18,562 nt of DNA from Deltaproteobacteria bacterium (GTDB lineage: Bacteria > Desulfobacterota_B > Binatia > UBA9968), in the NCBI GenBank assembly GCA_027297485.1, contig JAPUHZ010000468.1:1-18562 (forward strand), given 5' to 3'. The position numbers and the translations under genes are program-made. Of the stretch, positions 6,985 to 15,286 are shown piece after piece. Under the pieces are notes generated by a model. It saw only the letters and a list, made by a program, of their open reading frames with translations, was not told the origin of the DNA and did not search any database. The stretch's first letter is position 1; the number at the start of each line of letters is the position of its first letter.

Positions 6985-8154
6985 ATGGTTGATCCATGCC
7001 TATCTACGGATGAGGATTTTCCCTTGCCGTTACAGGATGAGGAAGAATGTGTCCCTTGGCTGGCGTTGGCGCGGGTCAAAGGAATGGGGTGTGCGAGCTT
7101 CAAGAGAGTGGCCGACCATTTTAGCGATCCAAGGCGGGCTTTTTCTGCCTCTGAAAAGGAACTGGCCCAGGTCCCGGGCCTGGATAGAGGGGCGGTCGAA
7201 GGGCTTTTGACCTTCTCAGGGTGGGACGAGGTCAGGAAAGAAATAAGCCGGGCTTTCGAAGTAGGGGCCAGGATCGTCCCTTTCAATGCTCCAAACTATC
7301 CTGCCCGACTGCGGATGATCCCTGATCCACCCCCCTTTCTTTATATCAAGGGAGAGATCCGAGAAGGAGACGAAAAGGCCGTGGCCATAGTGGGGTCCCG
7401 TAGCGCCAGCGATTACGGGATTAGGATAACCCGAGAGCTCTGTCAGAGTTTGGCCTCTTTGGGGTTTACCGTAGTTAGCGGCATGGCCCGAGGGATAGAT
7501 GGAGAGGCCCATGAGGCTGCCTTAGGGGTGGGCGGAAGGACTGTGGCAGTTTTAGGTTCGGGGGTAGATGTGGTTTATCCTCCAGAGCATAAGGGGCTAT
7601 ATGAGAAGATATGCCAGGGTGGGGCGATTCTTTCCGAGTTGCCTACCGGGACCCCTCCCTTGTCTCATAATTTTCCACCCCGCAATCGCCTGATCAGTGG
7701 CCTCTCACTCGGGGTCGTGGTGGTTGAGGCAACAGAAAAGAGCGGCTCCTTGATCACTGCCGGGTTGGCCTTGGAGCAAGGACGGGAGGTCTTCGCTGTC
7801 CCCGGTGAGGCGGGGGCAAGCCGCAGCCGTGGGACTCACCGATTGATTCGTCAGGGCGCTAAGCTGGTCGAGAGTGTTGAGGACATCGTAGAAGAGATCG
7901 CCCCTCAGCTTATGGCGAGTGTCGGGGCGAGGCAAAAAAGTCCACCGCCTTCTCTACCGTCCAACATGAGCCTTGAGGCGAGGAAGATATTCGAACTGGT
8001 TCTGGGATGCCCGCTTCAGATCGACGAGGTGATCCAGGCAAGCGGACTCTCTCCGGCCAAGGTCTCGGAGGTCCTTTTAGAGCTGGAAATCAAGGGGTTT
8101 TTAAAGCAGTTACCAGGAAAGAGGTTTGTTGTAAATCGGTATTCTGAATCCTGA
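6985..8154 (+). CDS. dprA: DNA-processing protein DprA
   Basis: DprA (Smf) binds incoming single-stranded DNA during natural transformation and loads RecA. The 389-aa product has an N-terminal helix-hairpin-helix-like region (about residues 25-75). A Rossmann-type core follows (about 96-305) with VAIVGSRSASDYG, SGMARGIDGEAHEAAL, VLGSGVDVVYPPEH and FPPRNRLISGLS. The C-terminal winged-helix-like domain (about 325-386) contains CPLQIDEVIQASGLSPAKVS. Length and domain order are normal for the family. It lies 92 bp after the methyltransferase gene and 27 bp before topA, a dprA-topA pairing common in many bacteria. No recognisable competence regulator is nearby, so a role in general recombination is as likely as in uptake. 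Confidence 0.96.
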   Translation: MVDPCLSTDEDFPLPLQDEEECVPWLALARVKGMGCASFKRVADHFSDPRRAFSASEKELAQVPGLDRGAVEGLLTFSGWDEVRKEISRAFEVGARIVPFNAPNYPARLRMIPDPPPFLYIKGEIREGDEKAVAIVGSRSASDYGIRITRELCQSLASLGFTVVSGMARGIDGEAHEAALGVGGRTVAVLGSGVDVVYPPEHKGLYEKICQGGAILSELPTGTPPLSHNFPPRNRLISGLSLGVVVVEATEKSGSLITAGLALEQGREVFAVPGEAGASRSRGTHRLIRQGAKLVESVEDIVEEIAPQLMASVGARQKSPPPSLPSNMSLEARKIFELVLGCPLQIDEVIQASGLSPAKVSEVLLELEIKGFLKQLPGKRFVVNRYSES

Positions 8155-8170
8155 ATTCAGAATCCAGAAT
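8141..8170. repeat. 30-bp imperfect palindrome across the dprA stop
   Basis: Two 15-nt arms pair at 13 of 15 positions around the perfect core CTGAATTCAG (8151-8160). It contains the dprA TGA and ends 5 bases before the topA SD-like GAGGG. In mRNA it could fold into a hairpin. There is no T-tract, so it is not an intrinsic terminator. Confidence 0.6.
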
Positions 8171-8181
8171 TCTGTGAGGGT

Positions 8182-10491
8182 ATGGCAGCAAAAAATCTAG
8201 TCATCGTTGAGTCTCCGGCCAAGGCCAAAACGTTGGGGAAATACCTGGGTCGGGATTTTCAGGTTAAGGCCTCTGTGGGGCATGTCGTGGATCTGCCCAA
8301 GAGCAAGTTGGGGGTGAACATCAAAAAGGGGTTTGCGCCGGACTTTCACGTGATCCAGGGCAAGAAGAAAATCGTCGAAGATCTCCGGCGGGCAGCCAAG
8401 GGCAAGGAAAATATCTATCTTGCCTCGGATCCGGATCGTGAAGGTGAGGCCATCGCCTGGCATATCGCGGATCAGATTGGCGGAGACCACCACCAAATAC
8501 ACCGCGTGCTGATTAACGAGATTACCCGTAAGGCTGTCCAGGAGGCCATTGCCCATCCGCATCATTTAGACCGAAAGAAGTTTGATGCCCAGGTTGCCCG
8601 TAGGATCTTGGATCGATTGGTGGGCTACCAGATCAGCCCCATTCTATGGAAGAAGGTGCGTCGGGGTTTGAGTGCCGGACGTGTCCAGTCGGTGGCGGTG
8701 CGGTTGGTCTGCGAGCGGGAAAATATGATCCGTGCCTTCGTTACGCAGGAATATTGGTCCCTGACCGCCGTTTTGGAAGGCAGGGTCGCGCCCTCCTTTG
8801 AAGCACGCTTGACACAGTGGCAAGGACAGAAGATCGACAACAAAAAGTTTCGGCTAGATAATGAATCGCTGGTCCGCCGGATCATGAGATCCCTGGAAGG
8901 TGCTTCCTGGACAATTGCCGACGTGGAAAAAAAAGAGCGACGTCGCTTCCCCACTCCACCATTTGTGACCAGCAAGCTCCAGCAGGAGGCCTCGAGGAAA
9001 TTGGGCCTTCAACCAAAGCGGACTATGCAGATCGCTCAGCATCTCTATGAAGGAGTGGAATTGGGTCCTGACGGGTCGGTGGGGCTTATTACTTACATGC
9101 GTACCGATTCGAACCGGATCTCTACCGATGCCCTAAATGCTGTGCGGCAATTTATCAATGGGCAATACGGTGGAAAATATCTACCTGGGAAACCCGTAAC
9201 CTATCGTTCTAAAAAAGGGGCCCAGGACGCCCACGAGGCGATCCGGCCTACCTCCATGGAGTATGCGCCGGAGCGGGTGCGAAAATATTTGCGCCGCGAC
9301 GCCTTTGCCCTCTACTCGCTGATTTGGGCCCGTTTTGTCTCCAGCCAGATGGTTCCAGCCTTATTTGATCAGACGGCCTTTGACATCCCCGTGGGAGAGG
9401 CGCTTTTCCGGGCCACAGGGCAACAGCTCAAGTTCGATGGTTTTATGAGAGTTTACGCTGAGGGCCAAGATGAGAATGTTGAGAGATCTGATAAAGACGA
9501 AAAAGACGAGGACGAGCGGGAAGACGAGGGCATGCTGCCGGACTTGCAGGCAGGCGACCGACTCACGCTCCTTGCCGTGGAGCCTCGTCAGCATTTCACA
9601 CAACCGCCACCGCGTTTTACTCAGGCCACACTGATCAAGGAGCTGGACGAAAAGGGTATTGGTCGGCCATCCACCTATGCGGGTATCCTTTCCAATGTCC
9701 TGGGCAGAGAGTACGTGATCTTGGATGAGAGAAAATCACTCGTGCCCACGGAACTCGGATCTCTGGTCACCGATCTCTTGGTGGGCAGCTTTCCCGATAT
9801 CCTCAACGTGGAATTTACTGCGGGGATGGAAAGTGTTTTGGACAAAATAGAAGAGGGGAAAGAAGATTGGGTAAAGGTCATGAAGCGCTTCTATTCTTCG
9901 TTCTCGCGGGATCTGAAGCGGGCTGAGACTGAGATGAGGGACGTGAAAAGGGAGGAGATCCCCACGGACATCGCCTGTGACAAATGTGAAGCCATGATGG
10001 TGGTGAAGTGGGGGCGCAACGGGGAATTTCTCGCCTGCCCACGCTATCCTGAATGTAAAAGCACGAAGAACTTTACTCGTGGAACGAATGGTGATGTGCA
10101 GGTAGTTGAGGAAGTCGAGGTTGATGAGACCTGTGAAAAGTGTGGCCGACCCATGCAGCTCCGCTGGGGGAAATATGGTCGGTTCCTGGGCTGCAGCGGC
10201 TATCCGGAATGTAAGAATATTCGGTCTCTAGAAAAGGCCGTCGATCTAGGGATTCGTTGCCCTGACTGTAAGGAAGGGAATCTCCAGGAGAGAAAATCCC
10301 GGCGCGGTAAAATCTTCTACGGCTGCAACCGTTATCCTGATTGTCACTTTGCCACATGGGATCGTCCTGTGGCAGAGGTCTGCCCCCAATGTGGAGAGGC
10401 CATTCTTATTGAGAAGGTGACCAAGCGGGATGGGAAGGTTTGGCGCTGCCATAAGAGGGGTTGCACCTATAAAGTCCAGGTCGCACAGTAA
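8182..10491 (+). CDS. topA: DNA topoisomerase I (type IA)
   Basis: TopA relaxes negative supercoils through a 5'-phosphotyrosine intermediate. The 769-aa protein opens with a Toprim domain (NLVIVESPAKAKTLGKYL; ASDPDREGEAIAWHI with the metal-binding acidic residues). The cleavage domain contains GLITYMRTDSNRIS with catalytic Tyr305. An acidic insert (DKDEKDEDEREDEG) lies near residue 440. The C-terminus carries four zinc-ribbon-like Cys clusters starting near residues 599, 651, 693 and 734 (CDKC, CEKC, CPDC, CPQC), each with a second Cys pair about 20 residues on. The start ATG follows GAGGG. The stop TAA is one base before the GTG of the next gene, suggesting translational coupling. Confidence 0.97.
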   Translation: MAAKNLVIVESPAKAKTLGKYLGRDFQVKASVGHVVDLPKSKLGVNIKKGFAPDFHVIQGKKKIVEDLRRAAKGKENIYLASDPDREGEAIAWHIADQIGGDHHQIHRVLINEITRKAVQEAIAHPHHLDRKKFDAQVARRILDRLVGYQISPILWKKVRRGLSAGRVQSVAVRLVCERENMIRAFVTQEYWSLTAVLEGRVAPSFEARLTQWQGQKIDNKKFRLDNESLVRRIMRSLEGASWTIADVEKKERRRFPTPPFVTSKLQQEASRKLGLQPKRTMQIAQHLYEGVELGPDGSVGLITYMRTDSNRISTDALNAVRQFINGQYGGKYLPGKPVTYRSKKGAQDAHEAIRPTSMEYAPERVRKYLRRDAFALYSLIWARFVSSQMVPALFDQTAFDIPVGEALFRATGQQLKFDGFMRVYAEGQDENVERSDKDEKDEDEREDEGMLPDLQAGDRLTLLAVEPRQHFTQPPPRFTQATLIKELDEKGIGRPSTYAGILSNVLGREYVILDERKSLVPTELGSLVTDLLVGSFPDILNVEFTAGMESVLDKIEEGKEDWVKVMKRFYSSFSRDLKRAETEMRDVKREEIPTDIACDKCEAMMVVKWGRNGEFLACPRYPECKSTKNFTRGTNGDVQVVEEVEVDETCEKCGRPMQLRWGKYGRFLGCSGYPECKNIRSLEKAVDLGIRCPDCKEGNLQERKSRRGKIFYGCNRYPDCHFATWDRPVAEVCPQCGEAILIEKVTKRDGKVWRCHKRGCTYKVQVAQ

Positions 10492-10492
10492 A

Positions 10493-11458
10493 GTGGTGGA
10501 ACCGGTTCAGGGAAAGGCCAACACGAAGCGGTTTGCCGCCATTGATATTGGGACGAACACTATCCTCCTTCTCATCGCAGAGCTAGAGGAAAACGGAGTC
10601 TTTCAGGTTCTGGAGGATCAAGCAGAGATCACCCGACTTGGAGAGGCGGTGGATTATACCCGCTGGATAGGGTCGGATGGAAAAGAGCGCAGCCTCGAAG
10701 TGCTGAGGGCCTATCTTGAAAGGTGTAGAGATCTAGGTGTGGATGAGATTGTGGCTGTGGGGACCAGCGCCCTCAGGGATGCGCGGAATGCAGAGGATTT
10801 CAAAGCCCACTTCAAACGGGAACTGGGTTTGGATCTTCGCATTCTATCGGGGGAAGAGGAGGCATCCTATTCCTACCTGGCAGTTCAGAGAGGGCTCGAC
10901 CTCGGAGGAAAAGAGGTGTTGGTGGTCGATGTAGGAGGAGGGAGTACCGAATTAATCTGGGCCAAGGAGGGTGGGCTGCACCGTTTGGCGAGCCTGGATA
11001 TGGGGTCTGTGAGGCTTACAGAGCGATTTCTCCCTTCGGATCCGGTGCGGGAAGAGGAAGTCGCCCAACTCACTATGACGATCGATAGCAAGCTGGAGCC
11101 ATTGCTCGTCGATTGGGGGAAGGAAGCTCGTTTATCTGTGATGGTGGGCATCGCGGGGACATTTACCACTTTGGCCGCGGTAGAGAAAAGGCTAAGCCAC
11201 TATTCCCATCACGAGGTTCATGGCAGTTGTCTTAGTCGAGCAGAGGTGCAGCGGCAGGTCCGTCTCTTCAAAGGCAAGACGGTCGTTGAGCGGAGAGAGA
11301 TCCCCGGGTTGGAGCCGAAAAGGGCTGATGTGATTTTTGCAGGGGCGCTACTGATTGATAGGATTATGGCTCTTTTTCGTGTAGAGCAGGTCATGGTGAG
11401 CGATCAGGGGATCCGCTACGGTCTGCTCCACGAAAAGCTGATGACGCGCGATGGATAG
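10493..11458 (+). CDS. Ppx/GppA-family phosphatase
   Basis: This family hydrolyses inorganic polyphosphate and/or pppGpp. Residues follow the ASKHA fold: FAAIDIGTNTILLLIAEL (phosphate 1 loop), VAVGTSALRDARNAEDF, ILSGEEEASYSYLA, VLVVDVGGGSTELIW (phosphate 2 loop) and GIAGTFTTLAAVE. From the GTG at 10493 it is 321 aa, the length of the short, single-unit Ppx/GppA proteins that lack the C-terminal HD-like domain of E. coli Ppx. An ATG at 10430 is in frame but would overlap topA by 62 bp and add residues unlike the family, so GTG 10493 or 10496 is preferred. The SD is weak and coupling to topA is likely. The end overlaps the next gene by 8 bp. Polyphosphatase versus pppGppase cannot be decided from sequence. 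Confidence 0.92.
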   Translation: MVEPVQGKANTKRFAAIDIGTNTILLLIAELEENGVFQVLEDQAEITRLGEAVDYTRWIGSDGKERSLEVLRAYLERCRDLGVDEIVAVGTSALRDARNAEDFKAHFKRELGLDLRILSGEEEASYSYLAVQRGLDLGGKEVLVVDVGGGSTELIWAKEGGLHRLASLDMGSVRLTERFLPSDPVREEEVAQLTMTIDSKLEPLLVDWGKEARLSVMVGIAGTFTTLAAVEKRLSHYSHHEVHGSCLSRAEVQRQVRLFKGKTVVERREIPGLEPKRADVIFAGALLIDRIMALFRVEQVMVSDQGIRYGLLHEKLMTRDG

Positions 11459-12491
11459 CCCAAGCTTGGTGGTTTTAGAAGAGGTGAGCAAGCAGTACTC
11501 TCCGAAATTTTCTCCTGCCATCTCCCGCCTGAGCTTGACCTTAAATAGGGGAGAGATCTTGGCGCTCTTGGGTCCGAGCGGTTGCGGCAAGACGACAATG
11601 CTGCGCTTGATTGCCGGTTTCGAGGTCCCTGATGAGGGAACCATTCTTTTGAACGGTGTGCCCATGGCCGGGAATGGTTTTTGGGTCCCCCCGGAGGCAA
11701 GGAAGATCGGCATGGTCTTCCAGGACTATGCCCTGTTCCCTCATTTGACCCTTTTGGAGAATGTGGCTTTCGGTCTTCGGAGTGGGAGGAGGGAAAAAGA
11801 GGCAAAGGCCATGGAAGTTTTGGCAATGGTCGGGATGGATGGATTGGCCCAGCGTTATCCGCACGAGCTCTCCGGCGGGCAGCAGCAGAGAGCCGCGCTG
11901 GTACGGGCATTGGCCCCTGGCCCCTTGGTGATCCTTCTCGATGAGCCTTTTAGTAATCTGGATACGGACATGAGGGCCGAGATGCGCCGCGAGGTGGAAA
12001 AGATCCTGCGGGAGTCGGACATGAGCGCCATTCTGGTAACCCATGACCAGGAGGAGGCATTCTCCATGGCGGACCGGGTTGGGGTTCTGAACAGTGGCTC
12101 CCTGGAACAGTTGGATTCCCCGGAGGTCCTTTACCACATGCCCGCGACCCGCTTCGTTGCCGATTTTGTGGGGGAGGCGGACTTCTTGCCCGGCGAGGTT
12201 CAGGAAGGGATTACGACCGAAGTGGGGATATTCCATGATGGTTCCGGACTGCCAAGGGGTACGAGAGTCGAGTTGATGATACGGCCTGACGACGTGGACT
12301 TTGAACCGAGCAAGGATGGCAACGCCGTCATCGCGGGAAGAAAATTTCGCGGGTCGGAGAACCGTTATGCTGTAACGTTGCCATCAGGTATTCGCCTCCA
12401 CAGCAGCCAGTCCTCAGACCGGGTCATCCCACCAGGGACTAGCGTCAGGGTTATAGTCCGACCGACGCATGTAGTGGTTTTTCCGCTCTAG
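11451..12491 (+). CDS. ABC transporter ATPase, FbpC/PotA-like, without partner genes
   Basis: This is a 346-aa ATPase subunit of an importer. Seen in order: Walker A GPSGCGKT (residues 41-48), Q-loop MVFQDYALFPHL, signature LSGGQQQRAALVRALA, Walker B LVILLDEPFSNLD, H-loop VTHDQEEAFSMADR. A C-terminal TOBE-type region (about 235-345) contains MIRPDDVDFEPS and VRVIVRPTHVVV. The insert NGFWVPPEARKIGMVFQDYA is closest to the Fe(III)-type FbpC/FutC branch of the CUT1/PotA group, so ferric iron is the best guess, with spermidine, sulfate or sugars as alternatives. No permease or binding-protein gene adjoins it. It overlaps the phosphatase gene by 8 bp and closes the operon. Confidence 0.93.
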   Translation: MDSPSLVVLEEVSKQYSPKFSPAISRLSLTLNRGEILALLGPSGCGKTTMLRLIAGFEVPDEGTILLNGVPMAGNGFWVPPEARKIGMVFQDYALFPHLTLLENVAFGLRSGRREKEAKAMEVLAMVGMDGLAQRYPHELSGGQQQRAALVRALAPGPLVILLDEPFSNLDTDMRAEMRREVEKILRESDMSAILVTHDQEEAFSMADRVGVLNSGSLEQLDSPEVLYHMPATRFVADFVGEADFLPGEVQEGITTEVGIFHDGSGLPRGTRVELMIRPDDVDFEPSKDGNAVIAGRKFRGSENRYAVTLPSGIRLHSSQSSDRVIPPGTSVRVIVRPTHVVVFPL

Positions 12492-12503
12492 TTATTTTTT
12501 CTA

Positions 12504-12532
12504 TTGACATTTTGTTCTGAATTGGGAATTAT
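12504..12532 (+). promoter_or_regulatory. Promoter of the HU gene
   Basis: A perfect -35 box TTGACA (12504-12509) is followed after 17 bp by AATTAT (12527-12532, 4 of 6 matches), about 90 bp before the HU start. The 132-bp gap after the ABC gene supports an independent HU transcript. Confidence 0.6.
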
Positions 12533-12623
12533 GGCTCCCTACTTGCAATTCGGAGAGAAAAGTAGTCTTCCATGAAACAGTCGGCGCAAAAACAATTCAC
12601 AATATGGAGGGAGGTGAAGGAAC

Positions 12624-12893
12624 ATGACCAAGGCTGATCTTATCAACGCGGTGGCCAAAGGGGCAAAACTCAGCAAGAGAGCTGCTGGAGATGCTGTGGA
12701 TGCGACCTTTGAAAGTCTAGCCCGAGCAATCAAAAGGGAAAAACGGTTTCAGGTGCCGGGGTTTGGCACCTTTTCAGTGCGCTCACGCAAAGCGAGAAAG
12801 GGCAGAAATCCTCAGACGGGCGCCGTGATCCATATCAAGGCGAGTCGAACTGTGGGATTCAAGCCAGCCCCCAGTTTGAAGAAAGGGTTGTAA
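12624..12893 (+). CDS. hup: HU-family DNA-binding protein
   Basis: This is a histone-like dimeric nucleoid protein that bends DNA. At 89 aa it is full length. The helical N-terminal half (TKADLINAVAKGAKLSKRAA) is followed by the HU signature GFGTFSVRSRKARKGRNPQTG. The beta-arm tip RNPQTG (61-66) includes the proline that intercalates into DNA. The C-terminal PSLKKGL is typical. GGAGGGAGG lies about 10 nt before the ATG. It is monocistronic, bounded by its own promoter and a strong terminator. Assignment to HU rather than IHF is based on length and the beta-arm motif, and the symbol is generic. Confidence 0.95.
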   Translation: MTKADLINAVAKGAKLSKRAAGDAVDATFESLARAIKREKRFQVPGFGTFSVRSRKARKGRNPQTGAVIHIKASRTVGFKPAPSLKKGL

Positions 12894-12914
12894 ATCGAGA
12901 GAGGGTTTTATTGG

Positions 12915-12947
12915 GGCCACCACGTTGCACGTGGTGGCCTTTTTTTT
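12915..12947 (+). terminator. Intrinsic terminator of the HU gene
   Basis: A perfect 10-bp GC-rich stem (GGCCACCACG pairing with CGTGGTGGCC) with the 5-nt loop TTGCA is followed directly by eight T residues (12940-12947). It starts 21 bp after the HU stop codon. Confidence 0.95.
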
Positions 12948-12953
12948 AACCTC

Positions 12954-12982
12954 TTGATGGGGGCTTCGGAGGAACGTAAAAT
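12954..12982 (+). promoter_or_regulatory. Promoter of ilvE
   Basis: TTGATG (12954-12959) and TAAAAT (12977-12982, 5 of 6 matches) are separated by exactly 17 bp. They lie just after the HU terminator and about 33 bp before the ilvE ATG. Confidence 0.6.
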
Positions 12983-13014
12983 AGCGGAGCGGCATTAGGC
13001 CTAGGAATTTTACA

Positions 13015-13935
13015 ATGATGTCATTGAAGAGCAAAAAAATTTGGTTAGATGGAGAGATGGTTCATTGGGAGAAGGCCAAGGTTCATGTTTTGACCCATGC
13101 CCTTCACTATGGGACCGGATACTTTGAAGGCATCCGCTGCTACTTACTGGAAGATGGTCGCTCTGCGGTCTTTCGTTTGGATGACCACATCCGGAGGTTT
13201 TTTGACTCGGGCAAGATCTTGGGTTTCCCCATTCCATACACTGCTGAACAGGTAAGGCAAGCAATCCTGGACATTATCAGGGTCAACGGACTTAAAGAGT
13301 GTTATATCCGGCCCCTGGCGTTTGTGGGGTCGGGGGAGATGGGTCTTTATGCCCCAGATAACCCGATCCAGGTCATGATCGCTGCCTGGCCTTGGGGGGC
13401 CTATCTAGGCGAGGAAGGGATCAGGAACGGTATTCGGGCCAAGGTCTCGTCTTACACACGCCATCACGTTAACGTGATGATGACCAAGAGCAAGGTTTCG
13501 GGGAATTACGTCAACTCTGTCTTAGCCAAGACCGAGGTGAAGAAAGCGGGATATGATGAGGCGGTCATGCTGGATACCGAGGGGTATGTGGCGGAGGCTA
13601 GTGGGGAGAATATCTTCATTGTCCGACAGCGGCGGGTCAAGACAACGCCTTTCACCTCTATCCTGCCGGGAATCACCAGGGACTCAATGCGGACAATTGC
13701 AATGGACAAAGGGTACGAGATTCAAGAGGAGCGCTTTACACGGGATGAGCTGTACACGGCAGATGAGGCCTTTCTTACCGGCACGGCCGCCGAGGTGACA
13801 CCGATCCGTGAGGTGGACAACCGAAAAATCGGTGGCAGATGCCCGGGTCCGATTACCTTGGACCTGCAGCGGACTTTTTTTAACGTCATCAAAGGGAAAG
13901 ATCAGAAGTACGGGGGGTGGCTCACCTATCTCTAA
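13015..13935 (+). CDS. ilvE: Branched-chain amino acid aminotransferase
   Basis: This PLP-dependent class IV aminotransferase carries out the last step of valine, leucine and isoleucine synthesis with glutamate as donor. The 306-aa length is typical. Motifs: THALHYGTGYFEGIRCY near the N-terminus; KSKVSGNYVNSVLA with the probable PLP lysine Lys160; EASGENIFIV; LPGITRDSM; and FLTGTAAEVTPI, which binds the cofactor phosphate. The two adjacent ATG codons (13015 and 13018) make the exact start ambiguous by one residue. AGGA at 13003-13006 is a plausible SD. A D-amino-acid or aminodeoxychorismate-lyase relative is less likely given the full IlvE-type motif set. Confidence 0.95.
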   Translation: MMSLKSKKIWLDGEMVHWEKAKVHVLTHALHYGTGYFEGIRCYLLEDGRSAVFRLDDHIRRFFDSGKILGFPIPYTAEQVRQAILDIIRVNGLKECYIRPLAFVGSGEMGLYAPDNPIQVMIAAWPWGAYLGEEGIRNGIRAKVSSYTRHHVNVMMTKSKVSGNYVNSVLAKTEVKKAGYDEAVMLDTEGYVAEASGENIFIVRQRRVKTTPFTSILPGITRDSMRTIAMDKGYEIQEERFTRDELYTADEAFLTGTAAEVTPIREVDNRKIGGRCPGPITLDLQRTFFNVIKGKDQKYGGWLTYL

Positions 13936-14010
13936 TCTCTCGTCTTCAGAACCGTTGTGGACCCGGCTAAACTCGGTCGTATTTTTTAACTTTTTTACCA
14001 AGCAAAGATT

Positions 14011-14382
14011 ATGTCTATAGATAGAGAACCCACTATCAGGGTGACCATGCTTCCTAGGGACACCAATGCCCGGGGGACCATCTTTGGCGGAGTTATCCTG
14101 AGCCACATAGACTTGGCCGGGGCAATCGCTGCCCATCGACACTCCCCAAGGAACTTTGTTACCAAGGCGATGCACGAGGTGGAATTCATTGCTCCTGTCT
14201 ATGTCGGCGATGTAGTGAGTTTTTATGCGGTGCCGCTTCGCGAAGGAAAAACTTCCCTTACCGTCCGTATAGAAGTTGAGGCCGAGCGGTTCGACGAATC
14301 AGGACTACGGGTCAGGGTCACCGAGGCAGAAGTCGTCTATGTGGCGGTAGATAAGAACGGAAAACCAACTACGGTAAGGTGA
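14011..14382 (+). CDS. Hotdog-fold acyl-CoA thioesterase (YciA/BACH type)
   Basis: This is a 123-aa single hotdog domain that hydrolyses acyl-CoA to free acid and CoA. The core motif [20 protein letters not shown] contains the conserved Asn19, the FGG turn and the acidic Asp34 of the BACH/YciA subgroup. [19 protein letters not shown] and [12 protein letters not shown] complete the fold. Substrate chain length cannot be read from sequence. No convincing SD precedes the ATG, and the 75-bp gap after ilvE is AT-rich with T-runs, so the expression signal is unclear. It is followed 4 bp later by the RMDN-like TPR gene, with the probable SD of that gene (AAGGTGA) inside the thioesterase 3' end. Confidence 0.93.
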   Translation: MSIDREPTIRVTMLPRDTNARGTIFGGVILSHIDLAGAIAAHRHSPRNFVTKAMHEVEFIAPVYVGDVVSFYAVPLREGKTSLTVRIEVEAERFDESGLRVRVTEAEVVYVAVDKNGKPTTVR

Positions 14383-14386
14383 AGTG

Positions 14387-15235
14387 ATGCTGCGGCGATT
14401 TTTTCTTCTCTGCATGATCTCTTTCATAGCCATAATTGAGCACTCTGGCGCGGTTTTCGGTGCTGATCCACTTGACGGGGGGAGGATAGAGTCCTCACAT
14501 TGCAAGGGTGACGGCTCCGAGGTCGGTCAGTTGTTTCAAAAGGCCGATGCCCTTTATGCGAGCTTCAAACCGAGGGAGGCCCTCAAAGAGCTTTTAAAAA
14601 TCCTCCAGTCGGATCCTGGAAGCCACGAGGCGCTTGCTAAGATATCCCGCGTCTATATCGATATTGGCGACATGGTTCCAGAGTCCACGCCTGATTGGCA
14701 GGAAAAAAGGCTCGAACACTACCACGTGGCTGAGGATTACGCCCGCAAGGCGGTTGAGGCTGATCCCAACGGAACCTGGGGTCACTTCTACGTAGCGGTC
14801 TCCTTAGGCAAAATTGCTTTGGAGTCTTCCATTCCAAGACAGATCGACCTCGCCCAAGAGATTCGAACGGAGGTGAAGAAGGCCATTGCCTTAGACCCTC
14901 AAAACGGTTACGCCTACCATGTCTATGGAGTTTGGCACAGGAGAATGGCAGAAATCGGACAGATGAGTCGCATCTTTGTCTCTACGATCTTGTGGCGTTC
15001 CGTCCCTAAAGGGAAGCTGAAAAAATCGGTCCAATATTTAAAGAAGGCGATTTCCCTCAATCCCACGGTCATATCGAGTCATTTAGAGTTAGCCAAAACT
15101 TATGTGGCTATGGGTAAATGGCAGCTTGCCCGGAGCTCCCTCAGGTCCGTCCAGGGACTTCCTGTCCAGTATTCCGACGATCCCCTCAAAAAAAGAGAGG
15201 CTCAGCAGCTTCTCCAAGAGATCAAGAATCGTTAA
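14387..15235 (+). CDS. Exported RMDN-like TPR protein
   Basis: This 282-aa protein has a cleavable-looking signal peptide (LRRFFLLCMISFIAIIEHS, probable cleavage after VFGA near residue 26). The mature part is all-helical TPR: residues 49-95 (FQKADALYASFKPREALKEL), 112-128, 155-182 (DLAQEIRTEVKKAIALDPQN) and 212-255 (LKKSVQYLKKAISLNP). The block GHFYVAVSLGKIALE ... AYHVYGVWHRRMAEIGQMSR ... ILWRSVPKG resembles the Regulator of Microtubule Dynamics (RMDN) family and its bacterial homologues. A GTG at 14384 is an alternative start; the ATG at 14387 is preferred for spacing to AAGGTGA. It is co-transcribed with the thioesterase. The likely role is periplasmic protein binding; the process is unknown. 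Confidence 0.85.
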   Translation: MLRRFFLLCMISFIAIIEHSGAVFGADPLDGGRIESSHCKGDGSEVGQLFQKADALYASFKPREALKELLKILQSDPGSHEALAKISRVYIDIGDMVPESTPDWQEKRLEHYHVAEDYARKAVEADPNGTWGHFYVAVSLGKIALESSIPRQIDLAQEIRTEVKKAIALDPQNGYAYHVYGVWHRRMAEIGQMSRIFVSTILWRSVPKGKLKKSVQYLKKAISLNPTVISSHLELAKTYVAMGKWQLARSSLRSVQGLPVQYSDDPLKKREAQQLLQEIKNR

Positions 15236-15286
15236 CAAGAGGAGCCGGTAAAGCCAAGAGGTGCGGTCCTCCTTAAACCCGTCTAG

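Noticed and set aside
10430..10492. ATG 10430 as the start of the Ppx/GppA gene
   Set aside because: It would overlap topA by 62 bp and add 21 residues with no family similarity; GTG 10493 fits the family N-terminus.
11541..12236. 231-aa minus-strand open frame opposite the ABC ATPase gene
   Set aside because: It is a shadow of the ATPase frame, with no SD and no domain.
13955..13995. Possible terminator or promoter between ilvE and the thioesterase gene (GACC...GGTC followed by T-runs)
   Set aside because: The stem is about 5 bp with a bulge, and no -35/-10 pair has acceptable spacing.
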